NCBI GenBank assembly: GCA_036374995.1
Contig: DASUSS010000135.1
Location: 1-64,000 of the forward strand
DNA from: SH-MAG3 sp036374995
GTDB taxonomy: Bacteria > Gemmatimonadota > Gemmatimonadetes > Longimicrobiales > RSA9
Length of the DNA stretch: 64,000 bases
Direction of reading: 5' to 3'
Positions 1 to 8,922 of the stretch are shown piece after piece. The translations under genes were made by a program, and so were the position numbers. The notes under the pieces were generated by a model that was given only the letters and a program-made list of their open reading frames with translations, made no database searches and had not been told where the DNA came from. Positions within the stretch are counted from its first letter, which is position 1; each line of letters starts with the position of its first letter.

Positions 1-2184
1 CAGGAAATCGCCCATCCGGTTCCACGTGTAGATCCAGCGGCTGTGCAGCAGCGACTCGTGAACATCATCGGGCACGACGATCAGCTCGTGCGCGACGTCG
101 TGAGCCCGGAGCAGCTGCACGAGCCCGACGGTCTGCGAGAAGCTGACGTTGCGGTCGTCATCCCCGTGCACCAGGAGCACCGGCGACTTCCAGTTCGCGA
201 TCTCCGAGATGGCCGATGAGCGGTACGACAGTGCGGTGGAATCGATCGTGGTGCCGTACAGGTGCACGCCGGCCATGTCGACGCCGGCCACGAACACGTC
301 CGAGTTGCGCGCGAGCGCCTGTGCGGTGAGCAGCCCGCCGTAGGACAGGCCCCAGATACCGACGCGTGCGGGATCCACATCGGCGCGTGTCCGGAGGTAC
401 TTCCCGGCGGTGAGGACATCACGGTACTCGGCGTTGCCGCGTGCCTGCGCGCTGTCGGCGTTCGTGAACGAACGGCCATAGCCGATCCCGCGGCGGTAGT
501 TCACGGACAGCACGATGTACCCCTGATCGGCGAGCCACTGGTTGATGGCATAGGACCAGTGGTAGAACTGCATGTAGTGGTAGGCGGGCATCATCTGCCG
601 CCGCGGCCCGCCGTGCACGAACACGATTGCCGGCCGCTTCTCCCCGCGACGGAGGTCCTTCGGCAGGAAGAGCTGGTTGCTGAAGCGCACGCTGTCGGGA
701 GATGTGAGCCACACGATCTCCGGCACCACGTGCGCGCTGCTCGGGAATCCGCTCAGGTCGGGGAAGATGCGGCGTGCCTCACCGCCGCGCGCCGGCAGGA
801 TCGCGACGGAGGCGGGCGTTGTCGCACCGAAATGCAGGACGGCGATACGGCTGCCGGATGCGAGCGGCTGCGGGTGCGTCTCGACGTCCGAGCCGCGCGA
901 GAGCTGGACGGGATCTCCGCCCGCCACGGGCACGGCCCAGACGTGACGGCGCTCGATGTCACCGGCGTTCGTCGTATAGACCATCGTGCGGCCGTCGGCA
1001 GAGAAGGCGACGGACGTCGCATCCTCTATGAGCCCGTTCGTCGGCGTGAGCAGCACGGGCTGCGGCTGCGGATCCGTCACGCTGATCGACCAGTAGCGGT
1101 CCCACTCGTCCTCCTGCGGATTCATCTGGAAGACGATGTGGTCGCCGACGCGCCGGACGCGGTTCATTCCGGCGAAGGATCCGTCACCGGGCGCGCTGCG
1201 CCACAGCACGCGCGCGCGCGGCGCGTCGATGTCGCCGACGGCGGCGACGTCGATCATCATGATCGCGAGGTCGGAACCATCGGGGAGCACGCCGCGGTAG
1301 AGGCCGGGCACGTGGCGCAGGTTGCCCGTGGTGTCCTGACGGGCGGCGCCGCCGCCCCGTCCGCCGAAGCCGCTGCCGCACGTCTGCGCGCCCGGCGACA
1401 TGGCGCCGAACGCCGTCCCCGGCCGTCGCAGGAACGCGAGCTGACGGCCATCGGGTGACCACATCGGGTTCGCGTCGCAGTCGACGGAGGGGGACACCCA
1501 CCGCAGCACGCGCGTCGCGACATCGAACAATCCGATGAAGGAGTGATCGCCGCGCTGGCTCACGAAGGCGATCTTCGAGCCGTCCGGCGACCACTGCACG
1601 CCCGATTGCACACCCTGCGCCCGGATGAGCGGTCTCTCCGCGCGGTCGAATTCGTCCATCGCGTCCGCCACCACGTGCGCGCGGTAGATCTGACCGTCCC
1701 GGATGTAGAGGACCGTGCGGCCGTCCGGCGACAGTGCGGGCGCTGCGCCCTCGGCAATGCGCCACGCAGCACCGCCGTCCGTTCGCACACCCCAGATCGC
1801 GCGCTCGGAGCCGTCGGGATCGTGCATCGGGTTCGCCACCCAGCCGTCGCGATTCGGTGCATGGCCGCGCACGAACACGGCGATGCTGCCGTCGTCCGAC
1901 AGCCGCACCGAGCTGAGGTCACGGCCATCATCCTCGAGGAATGCGGTCAGCCGCTGCGGTCGGAAGTCGGGTGCAGCCGCCGTGTACACGTTGCGCATGC
2001 CGGCCTCGTAGGCGGTCCACGCGATCCGGTCCGCGCCGCCGGCGGCAGTCAGCTCGAGCGGCGAGGCGACATTGAAGAAGGCCTCGAGGGGAGTGCGCTG
2101 CTGCTGCGCGGCCGCGGCCGCAACGTGGCCGGCGAGCAGGAGCAACGATGCAAGCAGTCGCAGAGCCGGTGCGCGGCGGGGCAT
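1..2184 (-). CDS. Exported S9-family (prolyl oligopeptidase/DPP-like) peptidase, 3' end cut by window edge
   Basis: Serine peptidase that cleaves short peptides, probably in the periplasm. The frame starts at an ATG and stays open to base 1, so the last part is missing. Residues 1-25 form a signal peptide (MPRRAP, then a Leu/Ala run ending near AAAAQ). Repeated WSPDG and LSPDG-type motifs over about residues 40-430 indicate the beta-propeller. The alpha/beta-hydrolase domain follows: HGGPRR oxyanion region, nucleophile Ser614 in GLSYGG, Asp677 in HGDDDRN and His709 in DDVHES. All three catalytic residues lie inside the window, so only the last few tens of residues should be lost. It stands alone, 85 bp from the next leftward gene. 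The family call is firm; the substrate is unknown. Confidence 0.93.
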   Translation of the reverse strand, partial: MPRRAPALRLLASLLLLAGHVAAAAAQQQRTPLEAFFNVASPLELTAAGGADRIAWTAYEAGMRNVYTAAAPDFRPQRLTAFLEDDGRDLSSVRLSDDGSIAVFVRGHAPNRDGWVANPMHDPDGSERAIWGVRTDGGAAWRIAEGAAPALSPDGRTVLYIRDGQIYRAHVVADAMDEFDRAERPLIRAQGVQSGVQWSPDGSKIAFVSQRGDHSFIGLFDVATRVLRWVSPSVDCDANPMWSPDGRQLAFLRRPGTAFGAMSPGAQTCGSGFGGRGGGAARQDTTGNLRHVPGLYRGVLPDGSDLAIMMIDVAAVGDIDAPRARVLWRSAPGDGSFAGMNRVRRVGDHIVFQMNPQEDEWDRYWSISVTDPQPQPVLLTPTNGLIEDATSVAFSADGRTMVYTTNAGDIERRHVWAVPVAGGDPVQLSRGSDVETHPQPLASGSRIAVLHFGATTPASVAILPARGGEARRIFPDLSGFPSSAHVVPEIVWLTSPDSVRFSNQLFLPKDLRRGEKRPAIVFVHGGPRRQMMPAYHYMQFYHWSYAINQWLADQGYIVLSVNYRRGIGYGRSFTNADSAQARGNAEYRDVLTAGKYLRTRADVDPARVGIWGLSYGGLLTAQALARNSDVFVAGVDMAGVHLYGTTIDSTALSYRSSAISEIANWKSPVLLVHGDDDRNVSFSQTVGLVQLLRAHDVAHELIVVPDDVHESLLHSRWIYTWNRMGDFL

Positions 2185-2269
2185 TCGGACCTCGTGGTGC
2201 AGGGTGCTGGCTGGCGGAGAGACGGCAATGTACGCTGCGGCAGGAGGAGCCGCCACACGACGGGCAGGG

Positions 2270-3097
2270 TCAGCCGGCCACGGCCGCCGCGGGGTTCCGC
2301 ATGAAATCCAGGGACACCTGATTGAACAGGTCCGCCTTCTCGATGTTGCAGACGTGGCCGCACTGCTCGATGACGTGGAGTAGCGCGTTCCGATGCCGCT
2401 CGGCGAGCTGCCGCGCCGCAGGCAGGAACATGTAGTCCTCCGAACCCATCAGGTACAGCGTGGGGATGCCGGTCTCGCGCTGCTCGAACAGCCGGAGCAC
2501 GGCAGGCAGCTCCATCGTGAGTCGGAACCAGCGCAGGAACTCCTTGCGGGCGAGCTTCTGCGCCTCGCGCACGAAGATCAGTCGGCTCTCCCGGTGTCCG
2601 GCACGGGGCAGGAGGATCCACGCATAGAGCCGGTACAGCCACATGAACGGGATCACGCGCTTGAGTGCGTTCCCGAGCACGACGAGGATGCGGGATCGGA
2701 CGTTGAGCCGTGCAATCGCGCCGCCGAGAACCATCGAATGCACGCGCTCGGGTGCAATCTCCGCGATCGTGCGGATGATCAGGCAGCCGAGCGAGACGCC
2801 CACGAAATGCGCGCGCCGGATCCCGAGATGGTCCAGCACGCCGATCACATCGCGGCTGATCGCATCGAACGTGTAGTGCCGTGCGCCGCGGCCCGCTCCC
2901 GCGGCAGCAGAATGGCCGTGACCGCGCAGATCGACGAGCAGCACGTTGAACTCCGCGCGGTACGCACGCAGCTGACGGAACCAGATCGTGGAACTGCCGC
3001 CCGCGCCGTGCACCAGCACGACCCATTCGGCGCTGTCGGACAGGACGTGTGCGCGGTGGTGCAGCATTCCGCCGGGTGAAAGGTGCTCCTGCTCCAT
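2270..3097 (-). CDS. Alpha/beta-fold hydrolase
   Basis: Soluble alpha/beta hydrolase of 275 residues with no export signal. The oxyanion motif VHGAGG is at residues 29-34, the nucleophile elbow GVSLG has Ser102, the acid is probably Asp221 (GSEDYM) and the base is His248 (QCGHVC). A cap region of about 70 residues (140-210) lies between core strands. This is the general size and order of esterases, lipases and carbon-carbon hydrolases, and the substrate cannot be told from sequence. It is transcribed leftward, away from the AsmA-like gene, so bases 3098-3278 should hold back-to-back promoters. It may be co-transcribed with the downstream peptidase gene. Confidence 0.85.
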   Translation of the reverse strand: MEQEHLSPGGMLHHRAHVLSDSAEWVVLVHGAGGSSTIWFRQLRAYRAEFNVLLVDLRGHGHSAAAGAGRGARHYTFDAISRDVIGVLDHLGIRRAHFVGVSLGCLIIRTIAEIAPERVHSMVLGGAIARLNVRSRILVVLGNALKRVIPFMWLYRLYAWILLPRAGHRESRLIFVREAQKLARKEFLRWFRLTMELPAVLRLFEQRETGIPTLYLMGSEDYMFLPAARQLAERHRNALLHVIEQCGHVCNIEKADLFNQVSLDFMRNPAAAVAG

Positions 3098-3278
3098 CCA
3101 TCAAGTTTCGCGGAACCCGGGCGTCGGCCGCAAGCGCGCGACGTGAGCTCGAGCGCCGCAGCCGCGCCCGGAAACGCCCGTATTCACCGGAGCACCGAGG
3201 TCGGTGGGGTCGGCCTTCCGGTCGCCCCTGCCTTTCCGCTATCTTTCGACCTCCCCGGCCACACAACGAGAAGGGTTC

Positions 3279-5891
3279 ATGCGACGCAGCCTCATCATTG
3301 CCCTGAGCGCGATCGCCGTCGTGGCCGTTCTGCTGATCGCGACGGTTCTGCTGCTTCCCGCCGAGCGCGTGGGTGCATTCGCGGCCGAACGTGCGTCCTC
3401 GGCGCTGGCCCGGGATGTGAACGTGGAGCGGGTCGGCGTAAGGCTGTTTCCACCGGCGATTGCACTCGAGTCCGTCACCATCGGCGGACCGACACCGGGA
3501 GACTCCGTGCTCGCGAGTGCGGATCGCGTCGAGCTGCGGCCCAGGCTGCTGCCGCTGCTCCGGCGCCGGGTCGTCATCGACGAGATCGCGCTCGAGCGGC
3601 CTCTGCTGCGAATCGAGATCGCTGCCGACAGCACATCCAATCTGCCCGCGCTCACCTCCGACGAGCCGGCCGCGCCGGGCGGTGATGCCGAGCTGAGTAT
3701 TCGCCGACTGCAGGTGAGCGGCGGCACGCTCGTGTATCGGGACGCGATCACAGGCACGAGCGCGCACATCTCCGGCATCGATCAGACGCTGAAGCTGTCC
3801 GGCTCCATCGCGGGCGGAGCGCTGGCGGACATCGCCGCCACCGGGGACCTGCGCGTAGGCGACATTGACGTCGATGCGCCGGCGGCGATTGCCTGGCCGA
3901 TCCGCGATCTGCGGCTGCGTCTGGAGCACGACATCGATGTCGATCGTGCAGCGGACCGCGTGGACGTGAAGCGCCTGACGCTCACGATCGAGGAGCTCGC
4001 CCTCGACGTCACGGGCACGGTGACGGCCGCGACCGATTCGCTGAACCGGAGCGTGGACCTGCGCGCGCGCACGGGCAGCACGGATGTGGCGCGGCTCGTC
4101 GCCTCTCTGCCGAAGACGCTGCTCGAGAACGGCGGCGAGGTGCTGACCGGAGCTGCGGGCCACGTGCAGCTCGATGTCATCGTGCGCGGCCGCAGCGGCG
4201 CGGGAGCCGTGCCCGGGTTCGCCGGCACGCTCCAGCTGGAGGACGCGGCGCTCGCGCGCGGACGCTACGGCACGATTGCCGACCAGCTCGCTGGCCGGAT
4301 CGCGTTCTCCCGCGATTCCGTCGCGAGCACCGGAATCACGGGTCGCGTTCTGGGCGAACCGCTGCGCGCATCGTTCCGTGTCCATGACCTCGCGGCTCCG
4401 CGCGGGACCGTGCGGATCCAGGCGGCGCTCGCACTCGCGCAGGCGCAGAAGATCGGGCTGCTGCCGGACAGCGTTCAGGGAATGGGTCGCATCGCGCTGG
4501 ACCTCGGCATGGACGGCTCACTCGTCGAGCCTGCGGAGGCGCTCGTCAGCGGCACCGTGGATCTGGCGGGTGTGCAGCTCGAGGTCGCCGCGCTCCAGAA
4601 GCCGGTCATCGTTCGGCAGGGCCGCATCGTGCTCGACGGCCGCGACGCATCGGCGCGCGATCTGGGCGCGTCGATCGGCGCGAGCGATGTCACGCTCGAT
4701 CTCGACGCGGCGGAGTGGCTGCCGTACGCGCTCGGCGACACGTTGCGTCCGCCGACCGTCGCGTTCACGGCTCGCTCCGAGCTGTTCGATGCGGACGAGA
4801 TCCTCGGTGCGAGGCCGGAAACCTACACGTACGGTCAACTCTTCGTCGCGCGACTCGCGGATCGGCCGATCGACGGACGGCCGGTCGAGGAGGTGGCCGC
4901 AGAGATCGGTTTCGGGATGCCGGAAGTGCCGCCGATCGACATGGACGGGCGCGTGCTCGCGAAACGTTTCGTGCGCGGCGGCCTGCCGCTCCAGGACGTG
5001 GATATCACCGTTGCTGCGAAGTCCGGGCAGCTGGATGTGCGCGCAGCAAGCTTCCGTATGATGGGCGGCGGCGTGCACATGACCGGCCGGCTCGGACTCT
5101 CCGGCTCGCAGAGTGCCGGAGCGGGAGCCGCGCAGCCGCTCGCGCTCGATTACACGATCAGCGATGTCGCGGCGGCCGCGTTCCTCCAGCGCTTCACCGG
5201 TTTTCGCGATCAGATCACGGGCGACCTGCTGATCGCCGGCACGATGAGCATGCTCCTCGACCATCAGCTGCTGCCGCTGCGCGAGAGCGTGAACGGCGCG
5301 GGCACGCTCGCGATTCTGGAGGGCGAGATCGTGAACTGGCCGCTGCTGCGCCGGCTCGGTGAGCGCATCGGTGTCGCGCAGTTCGATACGCTCGAGTTCC
5401 GTGACTGGAGCGGTCGCTATCGGATCACCGGCCCCGTGGTCGTGCTGGAGGAGAGCACGCTCGCGTCGGGCGAGCTGGGCATGCGGGCGGCGGGCTCGTT
5501 CGACGTGAACGGGACGCTCGATCTGGGCGCGACGCTGTTCATGCCGCAGGAGTGGGCGGCGCGCGTGCCGGGTGCTCCGGCCGGATTCGTGGCGAGCGCC
5601 GCTGCGGGCGAGGACGGCCGCGTGCCGATCGGCGCACGGTTCGGCGGAACGGCCCGCGACCCGTCGGTCGCGCTCGACCTGTCGGAGGCCGGCGCGCGCA
5701 TTGCGAGTGCCGCGCGGGATGCCGCTCGGCAGCAGGCAAGCGAAGCGGCGGCACGCGCGGCGGAACAGCTGACCGGTCAGCTGCCGCCGCGGGATTCCCT
5801 GAGCGCCGCCGCCGACTCGATGAAGAAGAAGGTCGAGTCCGAGGTGGTCAACCGGCTGAAGCGGATCATCAAGCCGGGCGGCAACCGTTGA
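3279..5891 (+). CDS. AsmA-like / DUF748-type membrane-anchored envelope protein
   Basis: Large protein of about 870 residues with one N-terminal transmembrane helix (residues 5-25, MRRSLIIALSAIAVV), then a long beta-rich body typical of the AsmA/TamB/YhdP repeating-beta-groove family. These proteins span the periplasm and are linked to lipid transport to the outer membrane or to membrane homeostasis. AsmA-type features are the ERVGAFAAERAS stretch right after the helix, early segments such as VGVRLFPPAIALESV, and a C-terminal segment with DYTISDVAAAAF and GTMSMLLD. The tail (about 800-870) is Ala/Lys rich and probably helical. I chose the ATG at 3279 because it places the hydrophobic helix at the N-terminus and has a GAGAAGGG ribosome-binding site. 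A longer in-frame start at 3204 lacks support. Confidence 0.8.
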   Translation: MRRSLIIALSAIAVVAVLLIATVLLLPAERVGAFAAERASSALARDVNVERVGVRLFPPAIALESVTIGGPTPGDSVLASADRVELRPRLLPLLRRRVVIDEIALERPLLRIEIAADSTSNLPALTSDEPAAPGGDAELSIRRLQVSGGTLVYRDAITGTSAHISGIDQTLKLSGSIAGGALADIAATGDLRVGDIDVDAPAAIAWPIRDLRLRLEHDIDVDRAADRVDVKRLTLTIEELALDVTGTVTAATDSLNRSVDLRARTGSTDVARLVASLPKTLLENGGEVLTGAAGHVQLDVIVRGRSGAGAVPGFAGTLQLEDAALARGRYGTIADQLAGRIAFSRDSVASTGITGRVLGEPLRASFRVHDLAAPRGTVRIQAALALAQAQKIGLLPDSVQGMGRIALDLGMDGSLVEPAEALVSGTVDLAGVQLEVAALQKPVIVRQGRIVLDGRDASARDLGASIGASDVTLDLDAAEWLPYALGDTLRPPTVAFTARSELFDADEILGARPETYTYGQLFVARLADRPIDGRPVEEVAAEIGFGMPEVPPIDMDGRVLAKRFVRGGLPLQDVDITVAAKSGQLDVRAASFRMMGGGVHMTGRLGLSGSQSAGAGAAQPLALDYTISDVAAAAFLQRFTGFRDQITGDLLIAGTMSMLLDHQLLPLRESVNGAGTLAILEGEIVNWPLLRRLGERIGVAQFDTLEFRDWSGRYRITGPVVVLEESTLASGELGMRAAGSFDVNGTLDLGATLFMPQEWAARVPGAPAGFVASAAAGEDGRVPIGARFGGTARDPSVALDLSEAGARIASAARDAARQQASEAAARAAEQLTGQLPPRDSLSAAADSMKKKVESEVVNRLKRIIKPGGNR

Positions 5892-5957
5892 TCTGATGCC
5901 GGGGCCGCGGCGCGTCTGGACGACTGCCTTGCAGGCCGCCCCGCGCGAAAACCTGCG

Positions 5958-8585
5958 TCAGATCTCCATCTCCGTGATACCGCCCGCGCCGCCCTCGTCC
6001 GGTGCCTGCGCCGGAGTCGCGGCCGGCGTCCGCTGCGACGCCGGCGACGGCTCGGCGAACCTGATCCGGCCCTCGTGCAGCGACGCTCCGCGCAGGGCGA
6101 TCGCGAGCACATGGCCGAGATCGCTGACTGCGTGGAACCGGATCTGCGAGCGCACCTCCTCCGGCAGATCGTCGAGATGCGGCTCGTTCGCCTCCGGGAT
6201 GATGATCTCGCGGATGCCCGCGCGGTACGCACCGAGCACCTTCTCCTTCACACCACCGATCGGCAGCACGCGTCCGTTGAGCGTGATCTCCCCCGTCATC
6301 GCGACGTCGCTGCGCACCGGGCGGCCGCTCAGCGCGGATGCCAGTGCCGTGGCCATCGTGATGCCCGCGGAAGGGCCATCCTTCGGAATCGCACCCGCCG
6401 GCACGTGCACGTGCAGCTCGACGTCACGGAACGCCTCTTCGGGAATGCCGAGGCGGTCGTGATGCGTCTTCGCGTACGTGAGTGCGGCGCGCGCCGATTC
6501 CTTCATCACATCGCCGAGCTGACCTGTCAGGATCAGCTTGTCGCGGCCGTGTGATGCACTCGCCTCGACGAACATGATGTCGCCGCCCATCGGCGTGTAA
6601 TACATCCCCGTCGCCGTGCCGACCGTATCCTGCTGTGCGGCACGCTCCGGATAGACGCGTGCGCGGCCGAGCAGCGGCTGCACGTCGTCCTTCGCGATCA
6701 CGATCTGCTCGAGCTCGTCCACGGCGATCCGTCGTGCCGCCTTGCGCGCGACCTTGCCGAGCTCGCGCTCGAGCTGACGCACGCCGGCCTCGCGCGTGTA
6801 CTCACTGATCACGCGCTCGATCGCGGCGTCCTCCATGACCAGCTGGTCCTCGCGCAGACCGCTCTCCTCCTTCTGCCGCGGCATCAGATAACGCTTCGCG
6901 ATCTCCAGCTTCTCGAGCTCCGTGTAACCGCTGAACTCGACCGTCTCCATGCGGTCGAGCAGCGGTGCGGGAATGCGATCGCGCCAGTTGGCGGTCGCAA
7001 CGAACAGCACTTCACTCAGGTCGAACGGCACGCCCAGGTAGTGGTCGACGAACGCATGGTTCTGTGCGGGGTCGAGCACCTCCAGCAATGCCGACGACGG
7101 GTCGCCCTGCATGGATACGCCGAGCTTGTCGACCTCGTCCAGGAGGAACACGGGGTTCTTCGTGCCTGCCTGCCGCAGTCCCTGAATGATCCGTCCGGGC
7201 ATCGCGCCGACGTACGTGCGCCGATGGCCGCGGATGTCGGCCTCGTCCCGCGCACCGCCGAGCGCGATGCGCACGTACTTGCGGCCGAGTGCGCGCGCGA
7301 TCGACTTCGCGATCGACGTCTTGCCGACGCCGGGCGGTCCGACGAACAGCAGAATGGGGCCGCGGCCGACCGCCCTGGCCTTCGCCTTCACGGTCTGCGT
7401 CCCGACGTCCAGGTGCTCGGGATCCGCCTCACCGGTCCGCTTGCGACGCTCCTCCTCGTCCTCGCCGTTGCCCTGTGATTGCGCCGAGCCGTACGCGCGC
7501 GACAGGACGTCATCCGCCTCGGCCGTGACTTCCTCGACCGCCTCCTCTTCGGCCAGCTCCATCTGGAGCTTGCGTACGGCGAGGAATTCCAGGACGCGAT
7601 CCTTCACGTCGTTCAGGCCGAAGTGGTCCTCGTTCAGGATCTGCTCCGCCTGCTTCAGATCGATCTTGTCCTCGGTGCGCTCGCCCCACGGCAGTTCCGT
7701 CACCAGATCGAGATACGTGCGCAGCACCTGGTACTCGGCCGACTGCGGGTTCGTCCGCTCGAGCCGGCTCAGCTCCCGCTGGATCTCGTGACGCGCCTCC
7801 TCGCTGAGCTCCAGCTTCTCGACGCGCTCACGCAACTCCTCGAGGTCGCCGGCCTCGTCGCCCTCACCCAGCTCCTGCTGGATCGCCTTCAGCTGCTCGC
7901 GCAGCACGATCTCCCGCTGCCGCTCGCCCAGCTCCTCCTGCACCTTCTGCTGGATCTCCTCCTGCGCCTCCAGCCGGATCAGGTCGCGCTCGACGCCGAC
8001 CAGCACCCGTCGCATGCGCTCGCCGACCGGCAGCAGCTCCAGCAATTCCTGCTTCTGCTTCGCCGGCATCTCCAGGTAGAACGCGACCATGTCTGCAAAC
8101 GCGCCCGGCTCCTCCACGCCCTGGACGATCTGTGCGAGTGCCTCCGGCGGCATCCCGCGCCGCCGACCCAGCTCCGCCGCGCGCTCCCGCAGCTCCCGAT
8201 CGAGCGCGATGAACGCGGCATCCCGTGCCTCCGGCGTCGGCTCGTCCTCGATGACCCACACATCCGCCTCGAGCATCGCCTCGCCCACGCGATCGTAACG
8301 CAGCGCCTTCGCGCGCTGGACTCCCTGTATCAGCAGCTGAAGTCCGTTCGCCGTGCGCTGTACCTGGAGGATCCGGACGATCACGCCCAGCTCGTACAGA
8401 ACCGACCCCGAGGGTTCGTCCACATTCTCACGCTGGCACACGGCGAACAGCCGGCGCTCCCCTTCCAGCACCTTCTCCACCGCCTCCAGCGTGCCCGGGC
8501 GGCCGGCACTGATCGGTACCGCGACGCCCGGGAATACCACCGTCTCACGCATCGGCAGTACGGGCAGCTTCAGTCTCTCCGCCAT
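5958..8585 (-). CDS. lon: ATP-dependent Lon protease
   Basis: Cytoplasmic AAA+ serine protease of 875 residues that degrades misfolded and regulatory proteins. Order: LON N-terminal substrate domain (PVLPMRETVVFPG from residue 8), coiled-coil helical region (about 220-340), AAA+ module with Walker A GPPGVGKT from Gly416 and Walker B VFLLDEVDKLG, then the protease domain with Ser739 in DGPSAG and Lys782 in KEKVLG. The Ser-Lys spacing of 43 matches E. coli Lon. The start at 8585 puts PVLPMRE in its usual place, with an AAGG ribosome-binding site upstream. Oddity: a charged, acidic insertion of about 55 residues (rich in EDEEERRKR) lies between the coiled-coil part and Walker A. It converges with the AsmA-like gene. 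No CIRCE-like heat-shock element is seen upstream. Confidence 0.97.
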   Translation of the reverse strand: MAERLKLPVLPMRETVVFPGVAVPISAGRPGTLEAVEKVLEGERRLFAVCQRENVDEPSGSVLYELGVIVRILQVQRTANGLQLLIQGVQRAKALRYDRVGEAMLEADVWVIEDEPTPEARDAAFIALDRELRERAAELGRRRGMPPEALAQIVQGVEEPGAFADMVAFYLEMPAKQKQELLELLPVGERMRRVLVGVERDLIRLEAQEEIQQKVQEELGERQREIVLREQLKAIQQELGEGDEAGDLEELRERVEKLELSEEARHEIQRELSRLERTNPQSAEYQVLRTYLDLVTELPWGERTEDKIDLKQAEQILNEDHFGLNDVKDRVLEFLAVRKLQMELAEEEAVEEVTAEADDVLSRAYGSAQSQGNGEDEEERRKRTGEADPEHLDVGTQTVKAKARAVGRGPILLFVGPPGVGKTSIAKSIARALGRKYVRIALGGARDEADIRGHRRTYVGAMPGRIIQGLRQAGTKNPVFLLDEVDKLGVSMQGDPSSALLEVLDPAQNHAFVDHYLGVPFDLSEVLFVATANWRDRIPAPLLDRMETVEFSGYTELEKLEIAKRYLMPRQKEESGLREDQLVMEDAAIERVISEYTREAGVRQLERELGKVARKAARRIAVDELEQIVIAKDDVQPLLGRARVYPERAAQQDTVGTATGMYYTPMGGDIMFVEASASHGRDKLILTGQLGDVMKESARAALTYAKTHHDRLGIPEEAFRDVELHVHVPAGAIPKDGPSAGITMATALASALSGRPVRSDVAMTGEITLNGRVLPIGGVKEKVLGAYRAGIREIIIPEANEPHLDDLPEEVRSQIRFHAVSDLGHVLAIALRGASLHEGRIRFAEPSPASQRTPAATPAQAPDEGGAGGITEMEI

Positions 8586-8922
8586 GATCAACCTTCTGGT
8601 CCGGGTGAACCCCGCCGCGCTGACGGGCTTCGTGCATCCCCGCATAGTATGGGCATGGACCCTGCCATGGCACTTGCGGCGCGGGAAGCCGTTGCGGGAC
8701 AGGGGAAGTCGCCGGCCCGCCCGGTGCCCGTCGGGCGGCCCGCGCTGCCCGCTCCCTGCCGCACTGGCAGGAAGTCGCGAGGCGGGCGCCGGCATGACGG
8801 GATCGGCCGTTTCGAACATCGGGTGCCTGGTCCGCAGAAGTCGGCAAACCTCTTGCGTAGCCGGAGTTGAGTCAACTCCCGATACGGAGCGGATTTTCAC
8901 TGATGCAGCAGGATCGACGGTC
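8586..8922. other. Intergenic region between divergent lon and the polyphosphate operon
   Basis: About 337 bp without a supportable gene. It must hold the leftward lon promoter and the rightward promoter of the DUF4956 operon. Apart from the palindrome at 8863-8879, I see no convincing -35/-10 pair, terminator or small reading frame with a ribosome-binding site. Confidence 0.6.
8863..8879. promoter_or_regulatory. Perfect 17-bp palindrome, candidate operator
   Basis: GGAGTTGA-G-TCAACTCC is a perfect inverted repeat of 8+1+8 bases, 43 bp upstream of the DUF4956 start codon and about 280 bp upstream of lon. Its size and position fit a dimeric repressor or activator site controlling the polyphosphate operon. 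No regulator gene lies next to it. Confidence 0.5.

Noticed and set aside
262..1458. Plus-strand frame of about 400 codons opposite the S9 peptidase
   Set aside because: Antisense to a peptidase with full catalytic triad; product is Arg/His/Val-rich without family features.
2049..4385. Long minus-strand frame overlapping the alpha/beta hydrolase and AsmA-like genes
   Set aside because: No recognisable domain and typical shadow composition. The genuine hydrolase lies in another frame of the same strand.
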